Shown here one piece after another: positions 25,988 to 35,691 of a DNA stretch of 64,000 nt; the first letter of the stretch is position 1; the number at the start of each line of letters is the position of its first letter. Below the pieces are notes generated by a model. That model did no database searches. It was not told where the DNA came from and was given only the letters and a program-made list of their open reading frames with translations. The DNA is taken from positions 62,001 to 126,000 of the forward strand of contig CAYGTR010000002.1 of assembly GCA_964352855.1 (NCBI GenBank). The letters are read 5' to 3'. Position numbers and translations under genes: made by a program. The DNA comes from Litorimonas sp964352855 (lineage in GTDB: Bacteria > Pseudomonadota > Alphaproteobacteria > Caulobacterales > Maricaulaceae).

Positions 25988-27250
25988 ATGGTAACACTGA
26001 CAGCAGCACAAGGTGAAGCTGGTATAAAGCCTAACCGATTATTCGTACTGAGTTGTATTGCGCTGTGCGTCACAGCCATGACCTTTGCGATACGTGCGGG
26101 CATGCTCAACGACCTTGGGCAAGAGTTTAGCCTCAACAAAACGCAATTGGGCTGGACGGCGGCGATGGCGTTTTTTGGATTCCCGGCTGCGACAGTGATT
26201 GGTGGTCTACTCTATAATTCTGTTGGGCCACGACTCATCATGATTATTGCCTTCTTGGGTCATCTTCTAGGGCTTGTTCTTACAATTATGTCGGGTGGGT
26301 TTTGGGGTTTGATGATTTCAACCTTCTGTATCGGTTTTGCCAATGGAGCCGTTGAGGCCGCTTGTAATCCGATGATTGCGAAGATGTATTCCGATAATAA
26401 AACAACCATGCTGAACAAGTTTCATGTTTGGTTTCCGGGTGGTCTTGTGGTCGGGTCACTGGCCGCATTATTGGTCAAAAAGATTTTTGAAGGTAATAGC
26501 TCTACTTGGCAATTGGAAATCGGCGTGATGATTATACCAACGCTGATTTATGGCTGGATGGTGTTCACAACGAAATTCCCGGATGTGAAATTAGATACAA
26601 CAGATGAAACGGATACAAAGAAAAATTTAAAAGCACTCATTTCACCGCTGTTTATTTTCATGTGTGTTTTGATGACAATTACAGCAACAACCGAGCTCGG
26701 TACGCAGCAATGGGTCGGATCATTACTTGAAAGCTCTGGTGCTCAACCTCTTATAATTTTGGCGATTGTAACGGGTTTAATGGCCATCGGACGTTATTTT
26801 GCGGGGCCATTAGTGCACGCGCTTAATCCTGTTGGGGTCCTTTTATTCTCTGCGGTTGTGACGACTTTGGGTGTATTCATGCTCAGCATAGCGACAGGGC
26901 CAGTGACTTATGTTGCGGCAATCGTCTTTGCGATTGGTGTGTGTTATTTCTGGCCCACTATGGTCGGCTTTATTGGCGAGTATATGCCCAAAACAGGTGC
27001 GCTCGGCATGTCTATTATCGGCGGTGCCGGTATGATGGGCTTGGCGGCTTGGACACCTGTTATCGGTGGTTGGATTGATAGTGCAACGGTCCAAGCCAAA
27101 GCCAAGGGCTTAACAGGGGACGCTGTGACTCTTGCCGCAGGACAAGACACACTCAGCAATATACTTCTATTCCCGATTGTATTGATCGTCGCTTTCGGTT
27201 TGCTTTTTGCCTTGCGGAAGTCTTTTGTGAAAGGTCATGCCAATGACTAG
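25988..27250 (+). CDS. MFS transporter, probably for a sugar or oxidised sugar
   Basis: 420 residues with about twelve membrane segments. The first half shows RAGMLNDLGQEFSLNKTQLG and a cytoplasmic loop, and the halves are joined by a charged loop at about 200-215 (TTDETDTKKNLK). A strong ribosome binding site (AAAGGGGA) precedes the ATG at 25988. Placement between a TIM-barrel gene and the subunit-3 gene suggests import of a keto-sugar or glycoside produced in the periplasm. The substrate cannot be read from the sequence. Confidence 0.87.
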   Translation: MVTLTAAQGEAGIKPNRLFVLSCIALCVTAMTFAIRAGMLNDLGQEFSLNKTQLGWTAAMAFFGFPAATVIGGLLYNSVGPRLIMIIAFLGHLLGLVLTIMSGGFWGLMISTFCIGFANGAVEAACNPMIAKMYSDNKTTMLNKFHVWFPGGLVVGSLAALLVKKIFEGNSSTWQLEIGVMIIPTLIYGWMVFTTKFPDVKLDTTDETDTKKNLKALISPLFIFMCVLMTITATTELGTQQWVGSLLESSGAQPLIILAIVTGLMAIGRYFAGPLVHALNPVGVLLFSAVVTTLGVFMLSIATGPVTYVAAIVFAIGVCYFWPTMVGFIGEYMPKTGALGMSIIGGAGMMGLAAWTPVIGGWIDSATVQAKAKGLTGDAVTLAAGQDTLSNILLFPIVLIVAFGLLFALRKSFVKGHAND

Positions 27251-27815
27251 TCTACCACTTAACCGCCGAAATGCACTTCAAGGCTTACTCGCAATCTCTA
27301 CGGCAGGGGCTCTTGCGGCATGCGGCAGTAAAGATGCAGGTGCAGCGGTTGATGCTCCCCTTGGAGACGCAGAATTTGCTTCAATCAGAGGCTTTTTCTC
27401 AATCGAAGAAATGGCCCTAGTAACCGCAATTGCCGACACCATTATACCGACAACGGATACACCCGGCGCAGTTGCTGCGGGTGTGCCGGAGCAAATTCAA
27501 TCTTTGGCCACACTTTGGGGCGATGATAATTATCGCCGTTACTGGCGCGGTGGAATGAGAGCGCTTGAGTTAAAACTGTCGGGTTTTGTTTCGCAATCGC
27601 CTGAAGACCGTGAAGCGACGTTGGGTGCCTATGACTCACAAGTATTTGGCAACAAGATTAATGACGGTTTCTATCGCGACATGAAAAGCACAATCGCAAC
27701 CGCTTATTATATGAGCGAAATCGGCGCGACCGAAGAGCTCGCTTATGAGCCTGTTCCTGGAGAATGGAAAGGCTGCGTGCCTTTGGCGGATTATCCTAAA
27801 ACGTGGGCAACATAA
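27243..27815 (+). CDS. Gluconate 2-dehydrogenase subunit 3-like Tat lipoprotein
   Basis: 190 residues. The N-terminus has twin arginines (LNRRNALQG) then a hydrophobic run ending LAAC, so it looks like a Tat-exported lipoprotein. The rest matches the gluconate 2-dehydrogenase subunit 3 family (FFSIEEMALVTAIADTIIP, DTPGAVAAGVPEQI, and the C-terminal PGEWKGC). Such small subunits carry partner GMC flavoproteins, which lack their own signal, through the Tat system. The ATG at 27243 has AAAGG eight bases upstream and overlaps the MFS stop; the next gene starts on its stop codon. Confidence 0.88.
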   Translation: MTSLPLNRRNALQGLLAISTAGALAACGSKDAGAAVDAPLGDAEFASIRGFFSIEEMALVTAIADTIIPTTDTPGAVAAGVPEQIQSLATLWGDDNYRRYWRGGMRALELKLSGFVSQSPEDREATLGAYDSQVFGNKINDGFYRDMKSTIATAYYMSEIGATEELAYEPVPGEWKGCVPLADYPKTWAT

Positions 27816-29524
27816 TGGCTGATTTTGACGTTATCGTTGTGGGCTCGGGTATGTCTGGCGGCTGGGTCGCAAAAGAAATGTGCGAGAAGGGCTTTAAAGT
27901 GGCCGTCATTGAACGGGGACGCCAAGTCACGCTCGAAAAAGATTATACGGATATGGTTGATCCTTGGGACACGCCAAACCTTGATCGTACGAACGAAGAC
28001 GACAAAGAACGCTTTCCCATTCAACACACGGTTTATGCTTTCAACCAAAATACAAAGCATTATTGGGTTGAAGATAAGAAACATCCTTATGAAACGGCGC
28101 CAGGGACTGATTATGCTTGGCTGAGAGGGTATCAAACGGGTGGTCGTTCCATCATGTGGGGACGTCAGTCTTACCGCATGAGTGAGATTGATTTTGAAGC
28201 GAATAAAAAAGACGGCCATGGCGTCGATTGGCCTGTGCGCTATGCCGATATTGCGCCTTGGTATGACAAGGTAGAATATTTTGCCGGTATTAGCGGGTCG
28301 AACGAAGGTTTGGATATCTTACCAGACGGTGTCTTCCAGCCCCCGCATGAACTGACCTGTGCAGAGTTAGAGTTTAAGAAGAAAGTCGAAGTCGCTTTCC
28401 CAACACGAAAGGTTATTCCGGGCCGCTGCGCGAATTTGACAAAGCCTACACCTGAACAAATCGCTCTGGGCCGAGGTCAATGTCAGGCGAGGGATCTATG
28501 TTACCGAGGCTGCTCATTTGGAGCTTATTTCAATTCCAATGTTGCAACACTTCCGGCTGCAAAGAACACCGGCAATCTGACAATGATTACGGATACCGCC
28601 GTTCTGAAAGTGGATTATGACGCAGCAACGGGCCGCGCGACAGGCGTTCAGATAATTGATGTCAAAACGAAGGAAACCAAAACGCTTACGGCGCGGGTGA
28701 TATTCCTCAATGCATCGACGATAGCGACCACGATGATTTTGATGAATTCAGCGATGGAAACTATGCCGAACGGATTGGCGAACAGCTCCGGCCAATTAGG
28801 TAAAAACCTGATGGATCATGTCGCCGGGGCAGGTGCTTCTGCCATAATGCCGGGGTTTGAAGATAAACATCATTATGGCCGTCGACCCAATGGGTTTTAT
28901 ATTCCGCGATTTAGAAACCACACCGAAGACAGCAATGATTCCGTTCGGGGTTATGGTTATCAGGGCCGCATTTACCGTGAAAGCTGGAGAAGTGGTGCTT
29001 GGAAAGAAGGTGTGGGTGCTGAGTATAAAGAGGCCCGCCGACAGCCCGGGCCTTGGAGCATTGGCATTGTAGCCTTCTGTGAAATCTTGCCGGATGAGCG
29101 CAATAAGGTAACAATCCATCCAACCAAGACTGATGAATGGGGACTGCCTATACCTGTGATTGATCAAAAACACCGTCAGAACGAGGTGAATTTGATGAAG
29201 CATGCCACACGGGATACCAAAGCGATGTTGGAAGCCGCGGGTATGACAATTTATCATACCGATAATCCGGATGAAATTACGGCTGAGAACATGTCAGCTC
29301 CCGGACGAGGTATTCATGAAATGGGAACGGCGCGTATGGGCCGCGACCCAAAAACAAGTGTACTGAATGAATGGAACCAATCTTGGGATGTGCCGAACCT
29401 CTTTATCACAGACGGGTCTTTCATGACGTCAGGGGGCTGCCAAAATCCATCACTGAGTTATATGGCCTTCTCAGCTCGTGCAGCGGATCATGCAGCGAAG
29501 CTCATGAAGGACGGCATTATTTAA
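27815..29524 (+). CDS. GMC family FAD-dependent dehydrogenase, copy 1
   Basis: 569-residue glucose-methanol-choline flavoprotein. FAD loop GSGMSGG at 10-16; active-site H501 (HEMGTARMG) and N544 (QNPS). A C-x5-C-x3-C cluster (C223, C229, C233 in CQARDLCYRGC) resembles the pattern that holds an iron-sulfur cluster in bacterial FAD glucose dehydrogenases. No signal peptide; export as a passenger of the preceding Tat subunit is likely. Relatives oxidise a sugar ring hydroxyl, for example glucoside 3-dehydrogenase. Start overlaps the stop of the subunit gene (TAATG); an earlier GTG at 27803 was rejected. Confidence 0.92.
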   Translation: MADFDVIVVGSGMSGGWVAKEMCEKGFKVAVIERGRQVTLEKDYTDMVDPWDTPNLDRTNEDDKERFPIQHTVYAFNQNTKHYWVEDKKHPYETAPGTDYAWLRGYQTGGRSIMWGRQSYRMSEIDFEANKKDGHGVDWPVRYADIAPWYDKVEYFAGISGSNEGLDILPDGVFQPPHELTCAELEFKKKVEVAFPTRKVIPGRCANLTKPTPEQIALGRGQCQARDLCYRGCSFGAYFNSNVATLPAAKNTGNLTMITDTAVLKVDYDAATGRATGVQIIDVKTKETKTLTARVIFLNASTIATTMILMNSAMETMPNGLANSSGQLGKNLMDHVAGAGASAIMPGFEDKHHYGRRPNGFYIPRFRNHTEDSNDSVRGYGYQGRIYRESWRSGAWKEGVGAEYKEARRQPGPWSIGIVAFCEILPDERNKVTIHPTKTDEWGLPIPVIDQKHRQNEVNLMKHATRDTKAMLEAAGMTIYHTDNPDEITAENMSAPGRGIHEMGTARMGRDPKTSVLNEWNQSWDVPNLFITDGSFMTSGGCQNPSLSYMAFSARAADHAAKLMKDGII

Positions 29525-31222
29525 ATGGCGGAGTTTGACGCTATTGTCGTCGGATCTGGCATGTCAGGTGGGTGGGTCGCAAAGGAGTTATGTGAGCGCG
29601 GTCTTAAAGTCCTTGTGCTCGAGAGGGGTAAGGACACCAAACCTGAGACGGATTATTCGGATAATCTCGACCCATGGGATAAGCCACATTTTGATCGCAT
29701 CTCTCCTGCAGAGAAGAAAAAAAATTACGCCGTCCAAGGCGATACCTATGCCTTAAAAGAAAGCAATAAGCATTTCTGGATGACGGATGCGGATCAACCT
29801 TATGAAAACAGGACAGGTAAATTTAAATGGCGGAGGGGCAACCGCGTCGGGGGGAAGTCCCTTATGTGGGGGCGGGCGAGTTACCGTCTTGCACCGCATG
29901 ATTTTGAGGCGAATATAGGCGATGGTGAGGGCGTGGATTGGCCTGTGCGCTATGATGATATTGCGCCTTGGTATGACCGCGTTGAGAAATTCGTGGGTGT
30001 CGCCGGCAACCGAGACGGGATGGCGCAATTGCCGGATGGTCCGCATTACCTTCCTGCTTATGAGTTTAACTGTGCTGAAGAGGTTTTTAAATCCAAATTA
30101 GAAACGCTCTATGATGATCGACACTTGATCATGGGTCGCACGGCTAATTTAAAACGTGTGACCGAAGAGCAAGCAGCTTTGGGCCGTGGACAATGCCAAA
30201 GCCGGAATATATGCCATCATGGATGCTCCTTCGGCGCCTATTTCTCTTCCGTTTCGTCAACGCTACCCGCCGCCAAGAAAACAGGCAATCTAACTTTGTT
30301 GAGCGAATCCATCGTGACAAAGGTGCTTTATGATCCGAAGAACAACCGCGTCACGGGCGTCAATGTTTTGCATACGTCAAACGGGGGAAGTTCGACACAT
30401 CGGGGAAAGATGGTCTTTTTAAATGCGGGGGCGATTGCGACGCCGCTCTTGATGCAAATGTCCACGAGTGAGACCATGCCAAATGGTCTGGCGAATAGGT
30501 CCGACCAAGTCGGTCGCAACCTGATGGATCATGCAGGTGGTGCAACTGTGGAAGCCCGTGTTCCGGGTTTGAAAGATAAGCATACATTTGGTCGCCGTCC
30601 AATTGGTGGGTATATCCCGCGCTATCGTAATTTTCCGCGCCAAGTTGAGGCCTATAAGCGTGGTTGGGGCTATCAAGTCTATTCCGGTCGCATTGGTTGG
30701 GGCGGGTGGAAATCAGGCGTAGGGCAAAGTTTTAAAGATGCAAATCGCGATCCAGGAGATTGGGTTGTTATTCTTGATGCCTTTATAGAGGTTCTGCCAA
30801 AGTCGGAAAACCGCGTGACCGTTCATAAAACCAAGACGGATAAATGGGGGCAGCCTATCGCCGTGATTGACCTTAGTTTGGGTGAGAATGAGAAAACACT
30901 CTTGAGAGCCGCCTATGCTGACGCAGTTGATATTCTTACACAGGCCGAATTTACGAATCTGAGAGACGTTCAAAACCCTGAAGACAATATGGACGGGATG
31001 GGCGGTCGCAACCATGAAATGGGGACAGTCCGCATGGGGCGAGATCCCCAAAGTTCTGTCTTGAATGGTTGGAACCAATCGCATGATATTCCCAATTTGT
31101 TTGTAACGGACGGGTCCTTTATGACGTCTTCTGCCTGTCAGAACCCGTCTCTGAGTTACATGGCGTTTTCTGCAAGGGCGGCAAATTACGCGGCTGACCT
31201 CTTACAAGAAGGACAACTCTAA
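29525..31222 (+). CDS. GMC family FAD-dependent dehydrogenase, copy 2
   Basis: 565 residues, clearly paralogous to the genes on both sides. FAD loop GSGMSGG at 10-16, Cys cluster C224, C230, C234 (CQSRNICHHGC), active-site H497 (HEMGTVRMG) and N540 (QNPS). The ATG directly follows the stop of copy 1 without a gap. Like its neighbours it has no signal peptide. It differs most from the others in the middle substrate region (RQVEAYKRGWGYQ, KSGVGQSF), so a different sugar specificity is possible. Confidence 0.92.
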   Translation: MAEFDAIVVGSGMSGGWVAKELCERGLKVLVLERGKDTKPETDYSDNLDPWDKPHFDRISPAEKKKNYAVQGDTYALKESNKHFWMTDADQPYENRTGKFKWRRGNRVGGKSLMWGRASYRLAPHDFEANIGDGEGVDWPVRYDDIAPWYDRVEKFVGVAGNRDGMAQLPDGPHYLPAYEFNCAEEVFKSKLETLYDDRHLIMGRTANLKRVTEEQAALGRGQCQSRNICHHGCSFGAYFSSVSSTLPAAKKTGNLTLLSESIVTKVLYDPKNNRVTGVNVLHTSNGGSSTHRGKMVFLNAGAIATPLLMQMSTSETMPNGLANRSDQVGRNLMDHAGGATVEARVPGLKDKHTFGRRPIGGYIPRYRNFPRQVEAYKRGWGYQVYSGRIGWGGWKSGVGQSFKDANRDPGDWVVILDAFIEVLPKSENRVTVHKTKTDKWGQPIAVIDLSLGENEKTLLRAAYADAVDILTQAEFTNLRDVQNPEDNMDGMGGRNHEMGTVRMGRDPQSSVLNGWNQSHDIPNLFVTDGSFMTSSACQNPSLSYMAFSARAANYAADLLQEGQL

Positions 31223-32910
31223 TGCCTGATTTTGATGCTATTATTGTTGGCTCTGGTATGTCCGGTGGTTGGGTGGCCAAGGAGCTTTGTGAGCGTGGCT
31301 TAAAAACACTGGTGCTAGAGCGTGGCAAAGACATTGACCCGGACAAGGATTATTCGGACATGCTCGACCCTTGGGATAAAAAGTTTTTAGATCGTGTGAG
31401 GCCGGAAGAAGCCAATAAAGATTATGCGGTTCAAAAAGATGTCTATGTCTTTTTTGAAAGCACGAAACATCTTTGGGTAAAAGATAGCGACCATCCTTAC
31501 GCCACGGCGGAGGGCACTGCTTATGAGTGGTATCGCGGATATCAAGTCGGTGGGCGGAGCCTGTTATGGGCGAGAATGAGCTACCGATTGTCTGATCATG
31601 ATTTCAACGCCAATAAAGCTGATGGGGTTGGGGTAGACTGGCCAATCCGTTATGCGGATTTGAAGCCTTGGTATGACAAGGTGGAAGCGTTCGCAGGTAT
31701 ATCGGGCAATAATGACGGCCTTGGCCAATTGCCCGATGGTGTTTATCTACCGCCATTCGAACTGGATTGTGCGTCTCAAGAACTACAAAGGCGCATTGCT
31801 GAAAATTTTGATGACCGCCAGTTGATAGTCGGACGGGTAGCGAACCTGACACGCACAACGTCGGAACAAGAGGCGTTAGGCCGAGGGCCCTGCCAAGCCC
31901 GATATCATTGTTTCAGAGGGTGTTCTTATGGGGCTTATTTCAGTTCAAACTCAGCGACCTTGCCGGCCGCGGAACGGACGGGGAATATGACGCTCAAACC
32001 CGACTCAATCGTGCACTCGGTGATCTACGATCCTCAAACAAAACGCGCCACAGGAGTCAGGGTGATTGATCGGCGAACGAAGAAAGCTACAACTTATACG
32101 GCTAAGGTCGTTTTTCTGAATGCGTCTGCTATCAACACGGCGGCGATTATGTTGCAATCCGCAAATGAAGACATTCCGAATGGGCTCGCAAACAGCTCTG
32201 ACCAAGTGGGGCGTAACCTTATGGACCATGTGGCAGGCGCGCGGGCGACGGCTGAGGTAAACGGCTTAGAGGATCACTATGTTTTTGGGCGTTATCCGGG
32301 ACAAGCCTATATTCCACGCTACCGCAACTACCCAAATTATGATCAGCCCTATAAACGGGGCTTTGCATTTCAGGTTTATACAGGGCGTGGCAGTTGGAGT
32401 GGTCATCGTCCCGGAGTTGGCAAGGACTTTAAAATGTCCAACCAATCACCGGGCCCTTGGACGGTCACATTAGATGCTTATGCCGAGGTCTTGCCTGATC
32501 CAAACAATCGTGTCTTGCTTCATAAGTCGCAAAAAGACCAATGGGGCATCCCTTTACCCGTTATGGATGCGCGTATGGGGCCGAATGAATATGCGTTATT
32601 GGACGCTGCTTCAAAAGATGCTGAAGACATTCTCCGAAAAGGCAAGTTTAAGAATATCCAGCTGTCACCCGTTCAGCCGACCAAGCCCGGCAACCGCATT
32701 CATGAAATGGGAACCGCACGTATGGGACGAGATCCTAAAACCTCAGTTTTGAACGAGTGGAACCAGTCTTGGGATGTTGAAAATCTTTTTATTACGGATG
32801 GCGCCGCAATGACATCATCGGCCATACAAAACCCGTCTATTACTTATATGGCGCTATCTGCGCGGGCGGCTAACCACGCTGCAGACCTTATTGAACAAGG
32901 AGTTCTCTAA
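31222..32910 (+). CDS. GMC family FAD-dependent dehydrogenase, copy 3
   Basis: 562 residues, the third tandem paralogue. FAD loop GSGMSGG at 10-16, Cys cluster C224, C230, C234 (CQARYHCFRGC), active-site H494 (HEMGTARMG) and N537 (QNPS). The first 60 residues are nearly three quarters identical to copy 2 by eye. The start overlaps the stop of copy 2 and its own stop overlaps the next gene (TAATG both times), so the run is translationally coupled. Confidence 0.92.
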   Translation: MPDFDAIIVGSGMSGGWVAKELCERGLKTLVLERGKDIDPDKDYSDMLDPWDKKFLDRVRPEEANKDYAVQKDVYVFFESTKHLWVKDSDHPYATAEGTAYEWYRGYQVGGRSLLWARMSYRLSDHDFNANKADGVGVDWPIRYADLKPWYDKVEAFAGISGNNDGLGQLPDGVYLPPFELDCASQELQRRIAENFDDRQLIVGRVANLTRTTSEQEALGRGPCQARYHCFRGCSYGAYFSSNSATLPAAERTGNMTLKPDSIVHSVIYDPQTKRATGVRVIDRRTKKATTYTAKVVFLNASAINTAAIMLQSANEDIPNGLANSSDQVGRNLMDHVAGARATAEVNGLEDHYVFGRYPGQAYIPRYRNYPNYDQPYKRGFAFQVYTGRGSWSGHRPGVGKDFKMSNQSPGPWTVTLDAYAEVLPDPNNRVLLHKSQKDQWGIPLPVMDARMGPNEYALLDAASKDAEDILRKGKFKNIQLSPVQPTKPGNRIHEMGTARMGRDPKTSVLNEWNQSWDVENLFITDGAAMTSSAIQNPSITYMALSARAANHAADLIEQGVL

Positions 32911-33794
32911 TGAGTTTTTCAAGACGTAATATTTTAATCGGTTCAGGTGCGGCTCTGGCGCTTTCGGCTTGTGGAGGCATAGCAAAGGCCCACATGAGAC
33001 AAATTGAGCGCGTCGGCATTCAGACTTATACTTTTCGTGATATGATAGCTCAGGACTTTCGCGGCACATTTCAAATGATCAAAGATGTGGGTTATGACTA
33101 TGTCGAGCTGAACGAAAGGAATTATAGCGATAATACTCCTGAGGAACTCAAGGCAGTTTTAGATGATGTTGGTCTGCCATCACCTGCGACGCATATCAGC
33201 TACGATAACCTAAGAGACAATATCCCCGGATTGATAGAAACAGCCAAAACACTGGGCTGTGAATATGTGATATTGCCATATATAGCGGATGATCAACGCA
33301 GTCTTGAAGATTGGAAACGGCACGCCAAACTCTTAAACAGTGCAGGCGAAAAATTAGCGAATTCAGGCGTAAAACTTGCCTATCACAATCATCAATTCGA
33401 ATTCGATGATTTAGGTGGTGGCACAACGGCTATGGACATCCTGATGAATGAGACCGACCCGCGGTTTAACAATTTCGAGCTGGACTTCTTTTGGGCAAAT
33501 TTGGCAAAACAGGACAAACCGGCGCTTCTCAAGACATATCCCGGACGTTTCCCTCTGTCTCATATTAAAGATATGAAAGGCTCACCCGATGATGTCGTCG
33601 GTTTTAGTTATGAGGAGATTCACAAAGCCTTGATGGTCGATGTCGGGCAGGGCGAGACCCCGTTTGAAGACTATTTGGCTCTTAACGATATTTCCGGCAT
33701 GAAATACTTTATTGCTGAACATGATGGCCCCCGTCAGCCTTATCAGCAGGCTGCTGAAAATATGTATGAAGGTATGAAAGCACTTCGGTTTTAA
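32910..33794 (+). CDS. Exported TIM-barrel sugar isomerase/epimerase-like protein
   Basis: 294-residue AP-endonuclease-2-like barrel with an N-terminal signal: SRRNILIGSGAALALSAC gives a twin-arginine motif and a lipobox SAC, so it is likely a periplasmic lipoprotein or Tat substrate. Metal-site residues are seen in YVELNER, YHNHQFEFD, FELDFFW, LSHIKDMKG and IAEHDGP. Its location outside the cytoplasm, beside exported GMC enzymes, suits a step acting on an oxidised glycoside in the periplasm. Overlaps copy 3 by one base. Confidence 0.85.
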   Translation: MSFSRRNILIGSGAALALSACGGIAKAHMRQIERVGIQTYTFRDMIAQDFRGTFQMIKDVGYDYVELNERNYSDNTPEELKAVLDDVGLPSPATHISYDNLRDNIPGLIETAKTLGCEYVILPYIADDQRSLEDWKRHAKLLNSAGEKLANSGVKLAYHNHQFEFDDLGGGTTAMDILMNETDPRFNNFELDFFWANLAKQDKPALLKTYPGRFPLSHIKDMKGSPDDVVGFSYEEIHKALMVDVGQGETPFEDYLALNDISGMKYFIAEHDGPRQPYQQAAENMYEGMKALRF

Positions 33795-33816
33795 ATTGAG
33801 TTTGTAAGGTTGCGAC

Positions 33817-35646
33817 ATGCAGTATATCACAACAGGTCTGATCACCTTTTTAATAGCTTTAACCCTGTCGTTGACCTCCGTATGGGGTCATGCACATGCG
33901 ACCGATCTGGAGGCGAACTTAAAGGCAGATTTTTCACAATTGGTTGATAAATTACCGGCTAAAGGTAAACTTATAAATCCTGCGTCTCCGAGAGTGGCGG
34001 CCATATTTGGGGATACAGCGATTGGCAAAATCGTCCAAGACAAAGACGTGCCCGGCGGCATAGCTTTTGAAGTCCAAAATAATGAAATAGGGTTAAATTC
34101 TTGGTCAGGCGGCGTGAATTGGCCAATGACGAATGATATTAGGAAGGGCGATACGGTTCTTCTGTCTTTTTGGGCCAAGGGCATCGAAGCTCGGAATGAG
34201 TCCAACACGCCCATTATCTCTTCGATACGTTTACAACAGAGCCAAACTCCCTATTTATCGGCTGCTGAGAGTGCTGCGCATCTTGAACGCGAATGGAAAC
34301 AATATTTTGTAGCGGGCCGCTCAGACCATCTTATTGAAGCGGGGCAAGCCGGTATTTCTTTTCATATGGGGTTAAGTCGGCAAACCATTCGTCTTGGCCC
34401 AGCTTATATCCTCAATTTTGGCCCTGATGTCTCGCCCTCTGACTTACCGCGAAATAAGATTTATTATGATGGTATGGAAGCAGATGCCCCTTGGCGTGCT
34501 GAAGCCATGGCCCGCATAAATGAACATCGAAAGGGAGATTTGGTTATTCGCGTGTTAGACACGGAAGGGAAGCCTGTTCAAAATTCGCCTGTGAACATCA
34601 ATCAAACACAGAGTGCGTTTAATTTCGGCACTTTCATCGGTCATGATTTTAACGCTCCGCAGACGGAAACAGAGAAGAGGTATTTTGAGAGCTTCAAAGA
34701 AAATTTTAATACAGCAACGCTTCCTCTGTATTGGGCTGATTGGGGTTGGACAGACGGCGGTAGTAAGGCCGCATATAAAGAAAATATTCGCTTTGTAACT
34801 GAGCAGGGCATACTATGGCGAGGCCATCCGATCCTCTGGCCCGGTGAGTTTCAAATGCCCAGTCGTATCTTAAACGCCAAAGGTGACGCTAAAAAACAAC
34901 GGGAACAGGTGTTAAGTCATGTGCGTGAGGTGATGGGCTTTATCAAAGATTATAACCCAATTGTCATTGATATGGTCAATGAGGTGCGTGTCAATCAGTA
35001 TTTTAAGGAAAACGGCAATCCTGAGCTTGTTGCAGACGCCTTTCAACTGGCACATGAAATTGCGCCGGATATTCCGCTGATGGTAAATGACTATGCGATA
35101 CTCAATAGCGGTGGTCAAAATGTCGGGGCCATCAATTTTTATCATCAATGGCTCGATGATATGAAAGCGAAAAATGTACCCGTCGGCGGCATTGGCTTTC
35201 AGGGACATTTCAGTGCGGGGCTAACTTCTCCAAAGCGGGTGATGGATATTCTTAGCGATTTTTCACGTCACGGTTTGCCCTTGCAAATAACGGAGTTTGA
35301 TATCGAGACTTTAGATGAAGAGGTGCAGGCGCAATATACGCAAGACTTCCTTTTAGCCGCGTTTAGCGAACCCGCACTTAATGCATTTATTGTCTGGGGT
35401 TGGTGGGAAGGTGACCATTGGAAGCCGAATGCCGCTATGTTGCGCAGAGATTGGTCACCCAAACCGAATTATAAAGCTTGGCGGGATACCGTTTTTGGCC
35501 TGTTCAGAACCCATGAAACCATTATCACGAATGAACATGGCGAAGCCCGCATTCGTGCTTTTAAGGGTGATTATGCAATTTCAGTTGGTGGTCAAACTGT
35601 GTCAGTCACATTAGACCAAACTCAAGAGATTGAGATTACCCTTTAG
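33817..35646 (+). CDS. Endo-1,4-beta-xylanase, GH10, with N-terminal carbohydrate-binding-like domain
   Basis: 609 residues. A signal peptide (1-28, cleavage likely after HAHA) is followed by a beta-sandwich region resembling a CBM4/9 module (about 45-205) and a GH10 barrel (about 240-575). The acid/base E389 lies in IDMVNEV and the nucleophile E493 in LQITEFD; HPILWPGE and WGWWEGDHW are further GH10 marks. It should hydrolyse xylan or related beta-glycans outside the cytoplasm. It lies 22 bases after the exported TIM-barrel gene and is probably the last gene of the operon. Confidence 0.92.
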   Translation: MQYITTGLITFLIALTLSLTSVWGHAHATDLEANLKADFSQLVDKLPAKGKLINPASPRVAAIFGDTAIGKIVQDKDVPGGIAFEVQNNEIGLNSWSGGVNWPMTNDIRKGDTVLLSFWAKGIEARNESNTPIISSIRLQQSQTPYLSAAESAAHLEREWKQYFVAGRSDHLIEAGQAGISFHMGLSRQTIRLGPAYILNFGPDVSPSDLPRNKIYYDGMEADAPWRAEAMARINEHRKGDLVIRVLDTEGKPVQNSPVNINQTQSAFNFGTFIGHDFNAPQTETEKRYFESFKENFNTATLPLYWADWGWTDGGSKAAYKENIRFVTEQGILWRGHPILWPGEFQMPSRILNAKGDAKKQREQVLSHVREVMGFIKDYNPIVIDMVNEVRVNQYFKENGNPELVADAFQLAHEIAPDIPLMVNDYAILNSGGQNVGAINFYHQWLDDMKAKNVPVGGIGFQGHFSAGLTSPKRVMDILSDFSRHGLPLQITEFDIETLDEEVQAQYTQDFLLAAFSEPALNAFIVWGWWEGDHWKPNAAMLRRDWSPKPNYKAWRDTVFGLFRTHETIITNEHGEARIRAFKGDYAISVGGQTVSVTLDQTQEIEITL

Positions 35647-35691
35647 TGCCTGCGTATTTTTGCCGTAATGACGACATCAGTGGAATATTCT

